NCBI RefSeq assembly: GCF_900106015.1
Contig: NZ_LT629797.1
Coordinates: forward strand, 5,084,001 to 5,148,000
Reading direction: 5' to 3'
DNA: 64,000 nt
Source of the DNA: Pseudomonas sihuiensis
GTDB lineage: Bacteria > Pseudomonadota > Gammaproteobacteria > Pseudomonadales > Pseudomonadaceae
Part shown: in pieces, positions 33,835 through 45,300 of the stretch
How the letters are laid out: every line of letters starts with the position of its first letter
Numbering within the stretch: the stretch's first letter is position 1
Program-made: the position numbers and the translations under genes
Notes under the pieces: model-generated
What the model was told of the DNA's origin: nothing
What the model saw: the letters and a program-made list of their open reading frames with translations, nothing else
Database searches by the model: none

Positions 33835-35283
33835 TCAGCCTTCGAGCTTCTTCTTCAGCAGTTCGTTCACTTGCCCCGGGTTGGCCTTGCCCTTGGAGGC
33901 TTTCATGGCCTGGCCGACGAAGAAGCCGAACATCTTGCCGCGCTTGGCTTCATCGCTGGCGCGGTACTGTTCGACCTGCTCTGCGTTGGCGGCCAGCACT
34001 TCGTCGAGCATCGCCTCGATGGCGCCGGAATCGGTGACCTGCTTGAGGCCCTTTTTCTCGATGATCTCGTCGGCGCTGGCGCCTTCACCGGCCGCCAGGG
34101 CTTCGAAAACCATCTTGGCGATCTTGCCGCTGATGGTGTTGTCCTTGATGCGCAGGATCATGCCGCCCAGTTGCTCGGCGGACACCGGCGACTGCTCGAT
34201 CTCCAGGCCTTCCTTGTTGAGCAGGCTGGACAGCTCGCCCATCACCCAGTTGGCCGACAGCTTGGCATCGCCGCAGGTCTTCTCCACTGCCTCGAAGTAA
34301 TCGGCCAGCTCACGGCTGGCGCTGAGCACACTGGCGTCGTAGCTGGACAGGCCGAACTGGCTTTCGAAGCGCTCGCGCTTTTGCGGCGGCAGCTCGGGCA
34401 GGCCGGCGTGCAGTTCGTCGAGGAAGCTGCGCTCGATCACCACCGGCAGCAGGTCCGGGCAGGGGAAGTAACGGTAGTCGTTGGCTTCTTCCTTGCTGCG
34501 CATGGAGCGGGTCTGATCCTTGTTGGGATCGTACAGGCGGGTTTCCTGCACCACCTTGCCGCCGTCCTCGATCAGCTCGATCTGGCGCTGCACTTCATGG
34601 TTGATGGCTTTCTCGATGAAGCGGAAGGAGTTGACGTTCTTGATCTCGGCGCGGGTGCCGAATTCGGCCTGGCCCTTCGGGCGCACCGACACGTTGCAGT
34701 CGCAGCGCAGCGAGCCTTCGGCCATGTTGCCGTCGCAGATGCCCAGGTAACGGACGAGTGCGTGAATGGCCTTCACATAGGCCACGGCTTCCTTGGCCGA
34801 ACGGATGTCCGGCTCGGAAACGATCTCCAGCAGCGGCGTGCCGGCGCGGTTCAAGTCGATGCCACTCATGCCGTGGAAGTCTTCGTGCAGGCTCTTGCCA
34901 GCGTCCTCTTCCAGGTGCGCACGGGTGATGCCGATGCGCTTGACGGTGCCGTCTTCGAGGGTGATGTCGAGGAAGCCCTTGCCGACGATGGGGTGATCCA
35001 TCTGGCTGGTCTGGTAGCCCTTGGGCAGGTCCGGGTAGAAGTAGTTCTTGCGCGCGAAGACGTTGCGTTCGGCAATCTCGGCGTTGATCGCCAGGCCGAA
35101 CTGGCAGGCCATGCGCACGGCTTCGGCATTCAGCACCGGCAGGGTGCCGGGCATGCCGAGGTCGACCAGGCTGGCCTGGGTGTTGGGCTCGGCGCCAAAG
35201 GTGGTGGCGCTGGCCGAGAAAATCTTCGACTGGGTGCTGAGCTGAGCGTGAATCTCGAGCCCGATCACGGTTTCCCATTGCAT
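33835..35283 (-). CDS. gatB: Aspartyl/glutamyl-tRNA(Asn/Gln) amidotransferase subunit B
   Basis: A 482-residue subunit that binds the misacylated tRNA and activates its Glu or Asp side chain with ATP. The N-terminus [15 protein letters not shown], the kinase-type cradle with [20 protein letters not shown] and [18 protein letters not shown], and the C-terminal YqeY-like tail are all present at family length. It acts with GatA and GatC in the cytosol. A 118-base gap with a REP-like hairpin separates it from gatA; a terminator follows. Confidence 0.98.
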   Translation of the reverse strand: MQWETVIGLEIHAQLSTQSKIFSASATTFGAEPNTQASLVDLGMPGTLPVLNAEAVRMACQFGLAINAEIAERNVFARKNYFYPDLPKGYQTSQMDHPIVGKGFLDITLEDGTVKRIGITRAHLEEDAGKSLHEDFHGMSGIDLNRAGTPLLEIVSEPDIRSAKEAVAYVKAIHALVRYLGICDGNMAEGSLRCDCNVSVRPKGQAEFGTRAEIKNVNSFRFIEKAINHEVQRQIELIEDGGKVVQETRLYDPNKDQTRSMRSKEEANDYRYFPCPDLLPVVIERSFLDELHAGLPELPPQKRERFESQFGLSSYDASVLSASRELADYFEAVEKTCGDAKLSANWVMGELSSLLNKEGLEIEQSPVSAEQLGGMILRIKDNTISGKIAKMVFEALAAGEGASADEIIEKKGLKQVTDSGAIEAMLDEVLAANAEQVEQYRASDEAKRGKMFGFFVGQAMKASKGKANPGQVNELLKKKLEG

Positions 35284-35353
35284 CTTTACTGTTCCTCAAT
35301 CCTGTATGGCGTACGGTCTGTGCGGTGCGGCCCTCACCCGGCGCTTCGCGCCA

Positions 35354-35374
35354 CCCTCTCCCGGCGGGAGAGGG
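35354..35374. repeat. Hairpin between gatA and gatB
   Basis: CCCTCTCCC (35354-35362) pairs perfectly with GGGAGAGGG (35366-35374). The flanking CCGGCGCTTCGCGCCACC (35338-35355) is an inverted relative of a unit near 28293-28310. Confidence 0.75.
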
Positions 35375-35401
35375 GAATGGGGCGCATGGCTACGCCATGG
35401 C

Positions 35402-36916
35402 TCAGAAGTCTTTGGGTGCGTGTTTATGCCAGTCGCTGACCTGCTGGTACTGGTGCGCGACGTTGAGCAGACGACCTTCCTGGAAATAGTTGCCGAGCAA
35501 CTGTACGCCCACCGGCAGGCCATCGACGAAGCCGGCCGGCATCGACAGGCCGGGGATGCCGGCCAGGTTGGCGGTGATGGTGTAGATGTCTTCCAGGTAG
35601 GCGGACACTGGGTCGGCGTTCTTCTCGCCGAGCTTCCAGGCCAGGTTCGGCGTGGTCGGGCCGAGGATCACGTCGACCTCCTTGAAGGCGGCGACGAAGT
35701 CGTTCTTGATCAGCCGGCGAATCTGCTGGGCCTTGATGTAGTAGGCATCGTAGTAACCGGCGGACAGCGCGTAGGTGCCGACCATGATCCGGCGTTTGAC
35801 CTCGGCGCCGAAGCCTTCGCCGCGCGAGCGCTTGTACAGATCCTGCAGGTCTTTCGGGTTTTCGCAGCGATAGCCGAAGCGCACGCCGTCGAAGCGCGAC
35901 AGGTTGGAGCTGGCTTCTGCTGGCGCGATCACGTAATAGGCCGGGATCGCGTGCTGCATGTTCGGCAGTGAGATGTCCTTGACGGTAGCGCCGAGCTTTT
36001 TCAGCTCTTCGACCACGGCCATCACCTTCTCACCGATGCGTGCATCCAGGCCGGCTTGAAGGTCGCCGTAATGAAGACCTAATGCATCGATTGCTTCCTC
36101 AGCGATGGGGATACCTTTAGCAAAGTATTCTTTCGGCAAGCCAATGCGCAGGCCGGCAAGCGGCTTGTTCAGCGCTGCCAGGTAATCATCGACCGGCTGG
36201 TCGACGCTGGTCGAATCCTTGGCGTCGAACCCGGCCATGGCGCCGAGCAGCAGGGCGCAGTCCTCGGCGGTGCGGGCCAGCGGGCCACCCTGATCGAGGC
36301 TGGAGGCGTAGGCGATCATGCCCCAGCGCGAGACGCGACCGTAGGTGGGCTTGATGCCGGTGAGGTTGGTCAGTGCAGCCGGCTGGCGAATCGAACCGCC
36401 GGTGTCGGTGCCGGTGGCCGCTGGCAACAGGCGTGCGGCTACAGCAGCAGCCGAGCCACCCGACGAGCCGCCCGGTACACGGGTCAGATCCCAGGGATTT
36501 TTCACTGGGCCGTAGTGGCTGGATTCGTTGGCCGAGCCCATGGCGAACTCGTCCATATTCAGCTTGCCGAGGGTGACGGTGCCGGCGGCCTTGAGTTTTT
36601 CCACTACGGTGGCGTCGTAGGGCGCCTTGAAGCCGGTGAGGATCTTCGAGGCGCAACTGGTCAGCACGCCTTCGGTGCAGAACAGGTCCTTGTGGGCGAT
36701 CGGGGCGCCGAGCAGCGGGCTGTTTTCGCCGGCAGCGCGGCGGGCGTCAGCGGCCTTGGCCTGTGCGATGGCCAGATTTTCAGTGACGGTGATGAAGCTG
36801 TTGAGCTGTGGGTCGAGCTGATTGATGCGCGCCAGCAGGCTCTGAGTCAGCTCTTCAGCGGAGAATTGCTTGTCGGCGAGCGCGCGGGCGATCTCGGCCA
36901 GGGTCAATTGATGCAT
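35402..36916 (-). CDS. gatA: Aspartyl/glutamyl-tRNA(Asn/Gln) amidotransferase subunit A
   Basis: A 504-residue amidase-signature glutaminase that releases ammonia for the GatB site. The Ser-cisSer-Lys triad regions are visible: IAHKDLFC (Lys about 76), [18 protein letters not shown], and [16 protein letters not shown]. Length and N-terminus (start 36916, [13 protein letters not shown]) are standard. It lies 15 bases after gatC. A short AT-richer patch at about 36060-36140 uses codons (TTA, ATG AAG, GCA) unlike the rest of the gene while keeping the frame. Confidence 0.98.
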   Translation of the reverse strand: MHQLTLAEIARALADKQFSAEELTQSLLARINQLDPQLNSFITVTENLAIAQAKAADARRAAGENSPLLGAPIAHKDLFCTEGVLTSCASKILTGFKAPYDATVVEKLKAAGTVTLGKLNMDEFAMGSANESSHYGPVKNPWDLTRVPGGSSGGSAAAVAARLLPAATGTDTGGSIRQPAALTNLTGIKPTYGRVSRWGMIAYASSLDQGGPLARTAEDCALLLGAMAGFDAKDSTSVDQPVDDYLAALNKPLAGLRIGLPKEYFAKGIPIAEEAIDALGLHYGDLQAGLDARIGEKVMAVVEELKKLGATVKDISLPNMQHAIPAYYVIAPAEASSNLSRFDGVRFGYRCENPKDLQDLYKRSRGEGFGAEVKRRIMVGTYALSAGYYDAYYIKAQQIRRLIKNDFVAAFKEVDVILGPTTPNLAWKLGEKNADPVSAYLEDIYTITANLAGIPGLSMPAGFVDGLPVGVQLLGNYFQEGRLLNVAHQYQQVSDWHKHAPKDF

Positions 36917-36931
36917 GGCGGAAGGCTTTCC

Positions 36932-37219
36932 TTACTCGATGACTTTGGGAACCAGGTACAGGCCGCTTTCCACGGCCGGGGCGATGGCCTGGTAGGCGTC
37001 GCGCTGGTTGCGCTCGGTGACCACGTCGGCACGCAGGCGCTGGGTCGCTTCCAGCGGGTGGGCCAGGGGTTCGACGCCCTGGGTATCGACCGCCTGCATC
37101 TGATCGATCAGGCCGAGAATACTGTTCAGGGTCTCGGTGGTTTGCGGAATATCGCCGTCATTCAGACCCAGGCGGGCCAGGTGGGCGATTTTTTCCACCT
37201 CGGAGCGTTCAAGCGCCAT
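36932..37219 (-). CDS. gatC: Aspartyl/glutamyl-tRNA(Asn/Gln) amidotransferase subunit C
   Basis: A 95-residue small subunit that wraps around and stabilises GatA-GatB. The N-terminal [15 protein letters not shown] and the PLAHPLE segment are family motifs. It is the first gene of gatC-gatA-gatB and divergent from mreB; the 225-base gap must hold both promoters. Confidence 0.97.
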   Translation of the reverse strand: MALERSEVEKIAHLARLGLNDGDIPQTTETLNSILGLIDQMQAVDTQGVEPLAHPLEATQRLRADVVTERNQRDAYQAIAPAVESGLYLVPKVIE

Positions 37220-37432
37220 CGGGGGTTCTCCAGTGGAAGTGTGACAGAAGGGCTGCAGGGAACGGATGTCGCGAGCCAGCGGTCAAAGGCCGCGATGTGC
37301 AGCTACAAGGCCCGGAAAAACAGGCAATCTACCATATTGCCGCCTTGCTCAAAATCCCTGCCGTTGTTAGAGTTTGCCGCACTTTTTACCTGCGCGTTTT
37401 GCGCGCCTGGCCTTCACCCACGCGTTGCCTAG

Positions 37433-38482
<1,050 letters not shown>

Positions 38483-38613
38483 GGGGTTCGCTAGTGGCTC
38501 GCTGTCGTGCCGCCTTCGGGCGGCACGCGCATATTCGAGCATTGCAGTACACTCGGCCCAACCTCCGCCTGACCGGTTTGCCTTTCGCATGAATTCGCGC
38601 GCTTTTCGCCCCT

Positions 38614-39588
38614 GTGGCGCACGAGGAGCAGGTCATTAAGCCGCTCTTCGCCAAAGGTCCCTCGCTGGGCATTCGTCTGCTGGTATTTGCCGTACTGTCG
38701 GCGGTGCTGATGGTGGTCGATGCCCGCTTCGAGACGCTCAAGCCGCTGCGCAGCCAGATGGGGCTGGTGCTCACGCCTTTCTATTGGCTGGCCGATGTGC
38801 CCGTACGCGTCTGGGATGGGGCAACTCAGCAGATTTCCTCGCGCAGCGAACTGATGGCCGAGAACGAGAAGCTCAAGGCCGAGGCTCTGCTGCTGCAGCG
38901 TCGCCTGCAGAAGCTGGCAGCGCTGACCGAGCAGAACGTGCGTCTGCGCGAACTGCTCAACTCCGCCGCGCTGGTGGACGAAGAAGTGCTGGTCGGTGAG
39001 CTGATCGGCGTCGATCCCAATCCCTATACCCACCGCATCCTGATCGACAAGGGCGAGAAGGATGGCGTGTTCCTCGGGCAGCCGGTGCTCGATGCGCGCG
39101 GGCTGATGGGCCAGGTGGTCGAGATCATGCCTTACACCTCGCGCGTGCTGTTGCTCACCGACAACACCCACAGCATCCCGGTACAGGTCAACCGCAACGG
39201 CCTGCGTGCCATCGCCGTCGGCACCGGCAATCCGGAGCGCCTGGAGCTGCGTCACGTCGCCGATACCGCCGATATCAAGGAGGGTGATCTGCTGGTCAGT
39301 TCCGGCATGGGCCAGCGCTTCCCGGCCGGCTACCCGGTGGCCACGGTCAAGGAAGTGATTCATGACTCCGGCCAGCCTTTCGCCATCGTCCGTGCCGTAC
39401 CGACCGCTGCGCTCAATCGCAGCCGTTATCTGCTGCTGGTGTTCTCCGACCGGCGCACGCCCGAGGAGCGCGCCAACGATTCCGCCGAGGCTCAGGAAGC
39501 CGCCGACCGCGAAGCCGAGCAGGCGCGCAATGGCGAGCCCGCAGCTGACGCACCGGCCGCTGACGCCCCCGCACAGGAGAGCAACTGA
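38614..39588 (+). CDS. mreC: Rod-shape-determining protein MreC
   Basis: Bitopic inner-membrane protein linking MreB to periplasmic wall enzymes. One transmembrane helix (LGIRLLVFAVLSAVLMVVDA), a coiled coil (SRSELMAENEKLKAEALLLQ onward) and the beta-rich periplasmic MreC domain are present, with an acidic, Ala-rich tail. The GTG at 38614 is the only conventional start in frame nearby but has no ribosome-binding site. A perfect GAGGAG (38623-38628) sits 6 bases before an in-frame ATT (38635), beginning IKPLFAKGPSL, so the true start may be ATT. Its stop overlaps the mreD ATG. Confidence 0.95.
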   Translation: MAHEEQVIKPLFAKGPSLGIRLLVFAVLSAVLMVVDARFETLKPLRSQMGLVLTPFYWLADVPVRVWDGATQQISSRSELMAENEKLKAEALLLQRRLQKLAALTEQNVRLRELLNSAALVDEEVLVGELIGVDPNPYTHRILIDKGEKDGVFLGQPVLDARGLMGQVVEIMPYTSRVLLLTDNTHSIPVQVNRNGLRAIAVGTGNPERLELRHVADTADIKEGDLLVSSGMGQRFPAGYPVATVKEVIHDSGQPFAIVRAVPTAALNRSRYLLLVFSDRRTPEERANDSAEAQEAADREAEQARNGEPAADAPAADAPAQESN

Positions 39589-40076
39589 TGGCTGGCGTAC
39601 AGCCCCGTAACGGCTGGGTGATCTGGCTGAGCCTGGCGCTCGGTTTGTTGCTCAGTGTTTCGCCGTTGCCCGAGTTCATGCAGATCGGTCGCCCGCTGTG
39701 GGTCGCCTTGATTCTCACCTATTGGGTACTGGCCCTGCCGCATCGCGTCGGCATGACCACCGCCTGGATTCTTGGCTTGGCGCAGGACGTGCTGTTCGGC
39801 ACCCTGCTTGGGCAGAACGCCTTGATCCTCACCCTGATCACCTTTCTGGTGCTGAGTCTGCACCAGCGCCTGCGCATGTTCCCCATGTGGCAGCAGAGCA
39901 TGGTGCTGATGGTGGTGTTCGGTCTCGCCCAGCTGGTTCAGTTGTGGCTCAACGCCCTGACCGGTAGTCGTCCGCCAACCCTGGCCTTCGTCCTGCCGGC
40001 ACTGGTCAGCGCTCTGCTGTGGCCCTGGATCTGCGCCATCCTGCGCGGTCTGCACCTGCGCCTCAACGTCAACTGA
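39588..40076 (+). CDS. mreD: Rod-shape-determining protein MreD
   Basis: A 162-residue integral membrane protein with about five helices, typical of MreD (WVIWLSLALGLLLSVSPLPE at the N-terminus). It is part of the elongasome with MreB, MreC, RodA and PBP2. Its ATG overlaps the mreC stop (TGATG), indicating translational coupling. The N-terminal AGVQPRNGW is usual in Pseudomonas. Confidence 0.95.
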   Translation: MAGVQPRNGWVIWLSLALGLLLSVSPLPEFMQIGRPLWVALILTYWVLALPHRVGMTTAWILGLAQDVLFGTLLGQNALILTLITFLVLSLHQRLRMFPMWQQSMVLMVVFGLAQLVQLWLNALTGSRPPTLAFVLPALVSALLWPWICAILRGLHLRLNVN

Positions 40077-40124
40077 ACGCGGCCTGCCGCACGGCTGGCC
40101 GCGGTTCGCAAGGGAGATACCCGC

Positions 40125-40727
40125 ATGGCCGAGCTGTTTCTGGCCTCCGCCTCGCCCCGTCGCCGTGAATTGCTGGCTCAGATCGCTGTGCCTTGCGTCA
40201 CGCAAATCGCTTCGATAGACGAAACCCCATTGCCAGATGAGCCGCCAGCAGCCTATGTAGAGCGTCTGGCGCGTGACAAAGCGCGCGCCGGTCTGCTCGC
40301 CTTGGGCGGGCGTGTCGATGCCGTGGTGTTGGGCGCCGACACCGCTGTGGTGCTCGATGGACGCATTCTTGGCAAACCGGCGGACCTCAATGAGTCGCGC
40401 GCCATGCTGCAGGCCCTGTCCGGGCGCAGCCATCAGGTGCTGACAGCCGTGGCGTTGGTCGGTGGTGGCCGCGAGGCGGCGCGAGTGGTCAGCAGCGACG
40501 TGAGCTTTCGTCCTATCAGCGAGGCGGAAATCGAGGCCTACTGGGCCAGCGGCGAGCCATGTGACAAAGCGGGCAGTTATGGTATCCAGGGGTTGGCAGC
40601 CGTGTTCGTCAGCGGCTTGCAGGGCAGCTATTCGGCAGTGGTCGGTCTACCGCTGTGCGAAACTGCAGAGCTGCTTGGCGAATTTGGTATTGCCTGCTGG
40701 CAGTTGCCGGCGCAAGGGCCGCGCTAA
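40125..40727 (+). CDS. maf: Maf/YhdE-type nucleoside triphosphate pyrophosphatase
   Basis: A 200-residue enzyme of the Maf superfamily, hydrolysing dTTP/UTP and modified nucleotides to the monophosphate. The phosphate-binding [15 protein letters not shown] (residues 5-19), the catalytic Asp in [13 protein letters not shown], and the [10 protein letters not shown] segment identify the dTTP/UTP (YhdE) branch. It lies 48 bases after mreD with AGGGAGA before the ATG, the conserved mreBCD-maf-rng order. Confidence 0.95.
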   Translation: MAELFLASASPRRRELLAQIAVPCVTQIASIDETPLPDEPPAAYVERLARDKARAGLLALGGRVDAVVLGADTAVVLDGRILGKPADLNESRAMLQALSGRSHQVLTAVALVGGGREAARVVSSDVSFRPISEAEIEAYWASGEPCDKAGSYGIQGLAAVFVSGLQGSYSAVVGLPLCETAELLGEFGIACWQLPAQGPR

Positions 40728-40831
40728 GACCCCAGGCGGTGGCAGCATAGGTAGTTTTTTGGACGTGCCCGAAAGCTTGAGTCCGCGGGGCGGTGCAGTA
40801 GCCCGGCCGGCATGATCACCAGGATGGATGC

Positions 40832-42289
40832 ATGAGCGAAGAGATTCTGATCAATATCACGCCGATGGAGTCGCGCGTGGCGGTGGTGGAAAACGGCGTG
40901 CTGCAGGAAGTGCACGTCGAGCGCACGCAGAAGCGCGGCATCGTCGGCAACATCTACAAAGGCAAGGTGGTGCGTGTGCTGCCAGGTATGCAGGCAGCCT
41001 TTGTCGATATTGGCCTGGAGCGTGCGGCCTTCATTCATGCTTCCGAGATTTCCACTCGCGAGGGCACTGCGGTGGAGCCGATCAGCGCCCTGGTGCACGA
41101 AGGGCAGAGCCTGGTGGTGCAGGTCACCAAGGACCCTATCGGCAGCAAGGGGGCGCGTCTGACCACTCAGTTGTCGATCCCTTCGCGTTATCTGGTGTAC
41201 ATGCCACGCACCAGTCATGTCGGTATTTCCCTGAAGATCGAAGACGAAGCAGAGCGCGAGCGCCTCAAGCAGGTGGTCGCCGATTGCGTCGCCGCCGAAG
41301 GCATCGAGGAGGCCGGCGGCTTCATCCTGCGCACCGCTGCCGAGGGCGCAGGCGCTGATGAAATTCTGATCGACATCCGCTACCTGCGCCGCCTCTGGGA
41401 CCAGATCGGTGCGCAGATCCAGAACTGCAAGGCGCCCACGGTGATCTACGAGGATCTGTCCCTGGCGCTGCGTACCCTGCGTGACCTGGTCAGCCCGCGG
41501 ACCGAGAAGATTCGCGTGGACTCGCGGGAAACCTTCCAGAAAATCACGCAGTTCGTCGCCGAATTGATGCCGGAGATCGCCGATCGTCTCGAGCACTATC
41601 CTGGCGAGCGGCCGATCTTCGACCTGTACGGTGTCGAGGACGAAATCCAGCGCGCACTGGAGCGTAAGGTGCCGCTGAAGTCCGGCGGTTATCTGGTGGT
41701 CGACCCCGCCGAGGCGATGAGCACCATCGACGTCAACACCGGCGCCTTCGTCGGCCATCGCACCCTCGAAGAAACCATCTTCAAGACCAACCTCGAGGCA
41801 GCCACGGCCATTGCCCGCCAGCTACGTCTGCGCAACCTGGGCGGCATCATCATCATCGACTTCATCGACATGGAAGACGAAGAGCACCAGCGCCAGGTAC
41901 TGCGCACCCTGGAAAAGCAGCTCGAACGCGATCATGCCAAGACCAACATCATCGGCATCACCGAGCTTGGTCTGGTGCAGATGACCCGCAAGCGCACACG
42001 CGAGAGCCTCGAGCAGATTCTCTGCGAGCCGTGCAGTGCCTGTCAGGGGCGCGGCAAGTTGAAGACGCCGGAGACCATCTGCTACGAGATCTTCCGCGAG
42101 ATTCTGCGCGAAGCCCGCGCCTACCAGGCGGAAAGCTATCGCGTGCTGGCCAACCAGAAGGTGGTCGATCGCCTGCTCGATGAAGAGTCGGGCAACGTCG
42201 CCGATCTGGAAGCATTCATTGGGCGTACCATCAAGTTCCAGGTGGAAACCATGTATTCCCAGGAACAGTACGACGTGGTGCTGCTCTGA
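40832..42289 (+). CDS. rng: Ribonuclease G
   Basis: A 485-residue endoribonuclease that matures the 5' end of 16S rRNA and degrades some mRNAs. The N-terminal S1 domain follows MSEEILINITPMESRVA (family start); the catalytic DNase I-like part has the metal-binding Asp residues in STIDVNTGAFVG and IIIIDFIDM; the Zn-link cysteines are in CEPCSACQGRG. There is no long C-terminal scaffold, which separates it from RNase E. AGGA precedes the ATG. Confidence 0.98.
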   Translation: MSEEILINITPMESRVAVVENGVLQEVHVERTQKRGIVGNIYKGKVVRVLPGMQAAFVDIGLERAAFIHASEISTREGTAVEPISALVHEGQSLVVQVTKDPIGSKGARLTTQLSIPSRYLVYMPRTSHVGISLKIEDEAERERLKQVVADCVAAEGIEEAGGFILRTAAEGAGADEILIDIRYLRRLWDQIGAQIQNCKAPTVIYEDLSLALRTLRDLVSPRTEKIRVDSRETFQKITQFVAELMPEIADRLEHYPGERPIFDLYGVEDEIQRALERKVPLKSGGYLVVDPAEAMSTIDVNTGAFVGHRTLEETIFKTNLEAATAIARQLRLRNLGGIIIIDFIDMEDEEHQRQVLRTLEKQLERDHAKTNIIGITELGLVQMTRKRTRESLEQILCEPCSACQGRGKLKTPETICYEIFREILREARAYQAESYRVLANQKVVDRLLDEESGNVADLEAFIGRTIKFQVETMYSQEQYDVVLL

Positions 42290-42306
42290 GCACCGCCAGC
42301 ACCCGG

Positions 42307-45300
42307 GTGAATACCCTGGCGCGCCTGTTCTCGGCGCTGCTGCGCTGGGGGCTGGGGCTGTGCGCCGCCTTGCTGGTGCTGGCGGCGCTGTACGTCAGCC
42401 TGGGTCGTGAACTGGTACCGCTGGTGGCCGAATACCGCCTCGAGCTGGAGGATCGCGCCAGTGCGCAGTTGGGCGTGCCGGTGCGTATCGGCCGTCTCGA
42501 GGGGCGCTGGCATGGGTTTGCCCCGGTGCTGGAGGCGCATGATGTGCGTCTGGGTAGCGAGGGGGAAGGTCTGAGCCTGGAGCGCGTGCGACTGGTGCCG
42601 GACGTCGGCGGCAGCCTGCTGGCACGCCAACCGCGCATCGCCCACCTGCAGTTCGATGGTCTGCAGCTGAACGTGCAGCAGAACGCTGAAGGTGGCTGGC
42701 AGTTGCAAGGGATGCCACAACGCAGCGGTCCCGAGTTGAATGTCGAACAGCTACTGGAGCAGTTGCAGATCGTGCACCGCATCAGTCTGCTCGACAGTCG
42801 TGTGGTGCTGCAGCCGCTCGATCAGGCGCCGCTGTTGCTCAGCTACGTCAATCTGAGCTTGCGTTACGGCAGTAACAGCCAGCGCCTCGACGGCCGCTTG
42901 CTGCTGCCCGACGGTCAACCGGTGGCGCTGCGCTTGCGCACACGGATGCAGCCTGAGAGTTGGCGCGAGGCCGAGTCCGAACTCTATTTGAGCTTGCCGC
43001 AGAGCGACTGGGCTGCCTGGCTGCCGAGATCGCTGCTCGGTGACTGGCAGCTACAGCGTCTGCAGGCTGGCGGTGAGCTGTGGCTGGAGGGTCGTGGTCT
43101 GGTCCTGGACAAGGGCGCCTTGCGTCTGCATGCCCCCGAGCTGGCCGGCGGCCAGGCCAAGCATGAAGCAGTGACGCTCAAGGACCTGGCCTTCAACGCC
43201 TTCTTCATTCAAGACAAGCAGGGCGTGCGTGCGCAGATCGACTCCCTGGCCTTGACCCATGGTGAGCAGCGCATCGGCGAGCTACACCTGAACCTGAATC
43301 AGAAGGACGTGGGCGAGGCTGACGAGCGTTGGGCGCTGAGCGCCGATCGCCTCGACCTCGCTGCCTGGGCGCCGTTGGTGCAGGCATTGGTGCCGATGCC
43401 CGATGCTGCACGCGATGTCCTGGTCGCGCTGGCTCCGGTGGGCGCGGTCAACAACCTGCTGCTCGACTATTACCCGCAACGTGAAGGCGCCGAGCGCCTG
43501 CAGTTCGCCGCCAATCTGGACAGGGTGGGCATTCAGGCCTATCACGGTGCGCCGGCTGCCGAGAACGTCAGTGGCAGTGCCTCGGGCAATATGTTCCAGG
43601 GTGAGCTGCGCCTGAACAGCGAGAATTTCGCCCTGCATCTGGATCAACTGTTCCCCAAGCCCTGGCGCTATCGCCATGCCCAGGCGCGCTTGAGCTGGGA
43701 CTGGAGTGAAACCGGCCTGACCTTGTACAGCCCCTACATGCGCGTCGACGGCGAGGAGGGCCAGGTCGCCGGTGACATGCTGATCCGCCTGCTGCGCGAT
43801 CCCGAGGCTGAGGACTACATGGACTTGCGCGTCGGTATGCGCGACGGCGACGCGTCCTACACCGAGAAGTACTTGCCGAGCCGCGCGCCCGGCATGAGCG
43901 CCGAGCTCGATCATTGGCTGAAAACGGCGATCCGCGCGGGGCACGTCGAAGAAGGCTACTTCCAGTATCAGGGCTCGCTGAACAAGGGGGCCTCGCTGGG
44001 CGCACGCAGCCTCAGCCTGTTCTTCAAGGTCAAGGATGCCGAGCTGGCCTTCCAGCCCGGTTGGCCGTCGCTGCGCGAGGGCGTGGGTGAGGTGCTGATC
44101 GAGGATGATGCAGTGCGCGTGCGTCTGCAGAGCGGGCGCTTGCAGGAAAGCACAGTCAGTAATGTTGTGGCCAATATTCCGCTGTTGCACGACGGCAAGC
44201 CGCCGCGCCTGCAGCTCGATGGTGAGGTGCAGAGCAGCCTGAGTGATGCCATCAAGCTGTTGCAGGAGGCACCACTGGGAACAGCGGAAATCTTCGACGG
44301 CTGGCAGGGCGAAGGGCCTCTGGCCGGGCGCTTGCAGTTGGATATTCCGTTGCAGAAAGGACAGCCGCCCGGTGTGGTGGTGGACTTCGCCGCCGAGGGC
44401 GCCAGCCTCAAACTGGCTAATCCCGACCTGCAACTGAGCAAGGTGCAGGGGGCGTTTCGCTTCGACAGCGCAGCCGGGCTCAGCGCGCCGGATGTTCGCG
44501 CCGAGGTCTTCGGGCGCCAGGTGCGCGGCAATATCCGCGCCGAGGGCGCACATGGGCAGGCGCGTACGTTGTTCGATCTGCGTGGACAGGTCCAGGTAGA
44601 TACCCTCAGCCAGTGGCTGGGCGGGCCGCAGAAGCTGCCGGCCAGCGGACTGCTGCCTTATCGCCTGCGCCTGACCCTGGATGGCGATGACAGCAAGCTG
44701 CGCGTCGATTCCAACCTGCGCGGTGTGGCGATCGATCTGCCGGCGCCCTTCGGCAAGACGGCGCAGCAGGAGCGTGATACCGATTGGCGCATGACCCTTG
44801 CCGGGCGCGAGCGTCGTTACTGGGCGAATTATGGCGAGCTGGCCAGCCTGAGTCTGGCCGCGCCCCCGGGGGCGCTGGCAGATGGCCGCGGTGAACTGGT
44901 GCTTGGCGGCGGCGCGGCCGGCCTGCCGCCCGGCCAGGGGCTGCGAGTGCGCGGGCGTCTGGATGAGCTGGACCTGGATGCCTGGAAGCAGCTGGGCACC
45001 CAACATCCGGTCAAGGTGGACGCCGACAGCCAGCGCCTGCTGCGTAGTGCGCGGCTGGATATCGGGCGTTTCCGCGGCTTTGGTCAGGAGGTCGAGCAGT
45101 TGACGCTTGGCCTGGAGCGAGAAACTCAGGGCTGGGCCTTGCAGCTCGACAGCGAGCTGGCGGCGGGGCGTGTGCTGCTGGCTGATGCCGAGGGTGTGCC
45201 TATTCGCATCGATCTGCAGCACGTGCGGCTGCCGGCGCCGGATCCTGAGGCGGCCAAGACCAGCGATGCTCCTGATCCTCTGGCCGATATCGACCCTCGG

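Noticed and set aside
33871..35439. 522-codon plus-strand open frame
   Set aside because: Antisense shadow of gatB.
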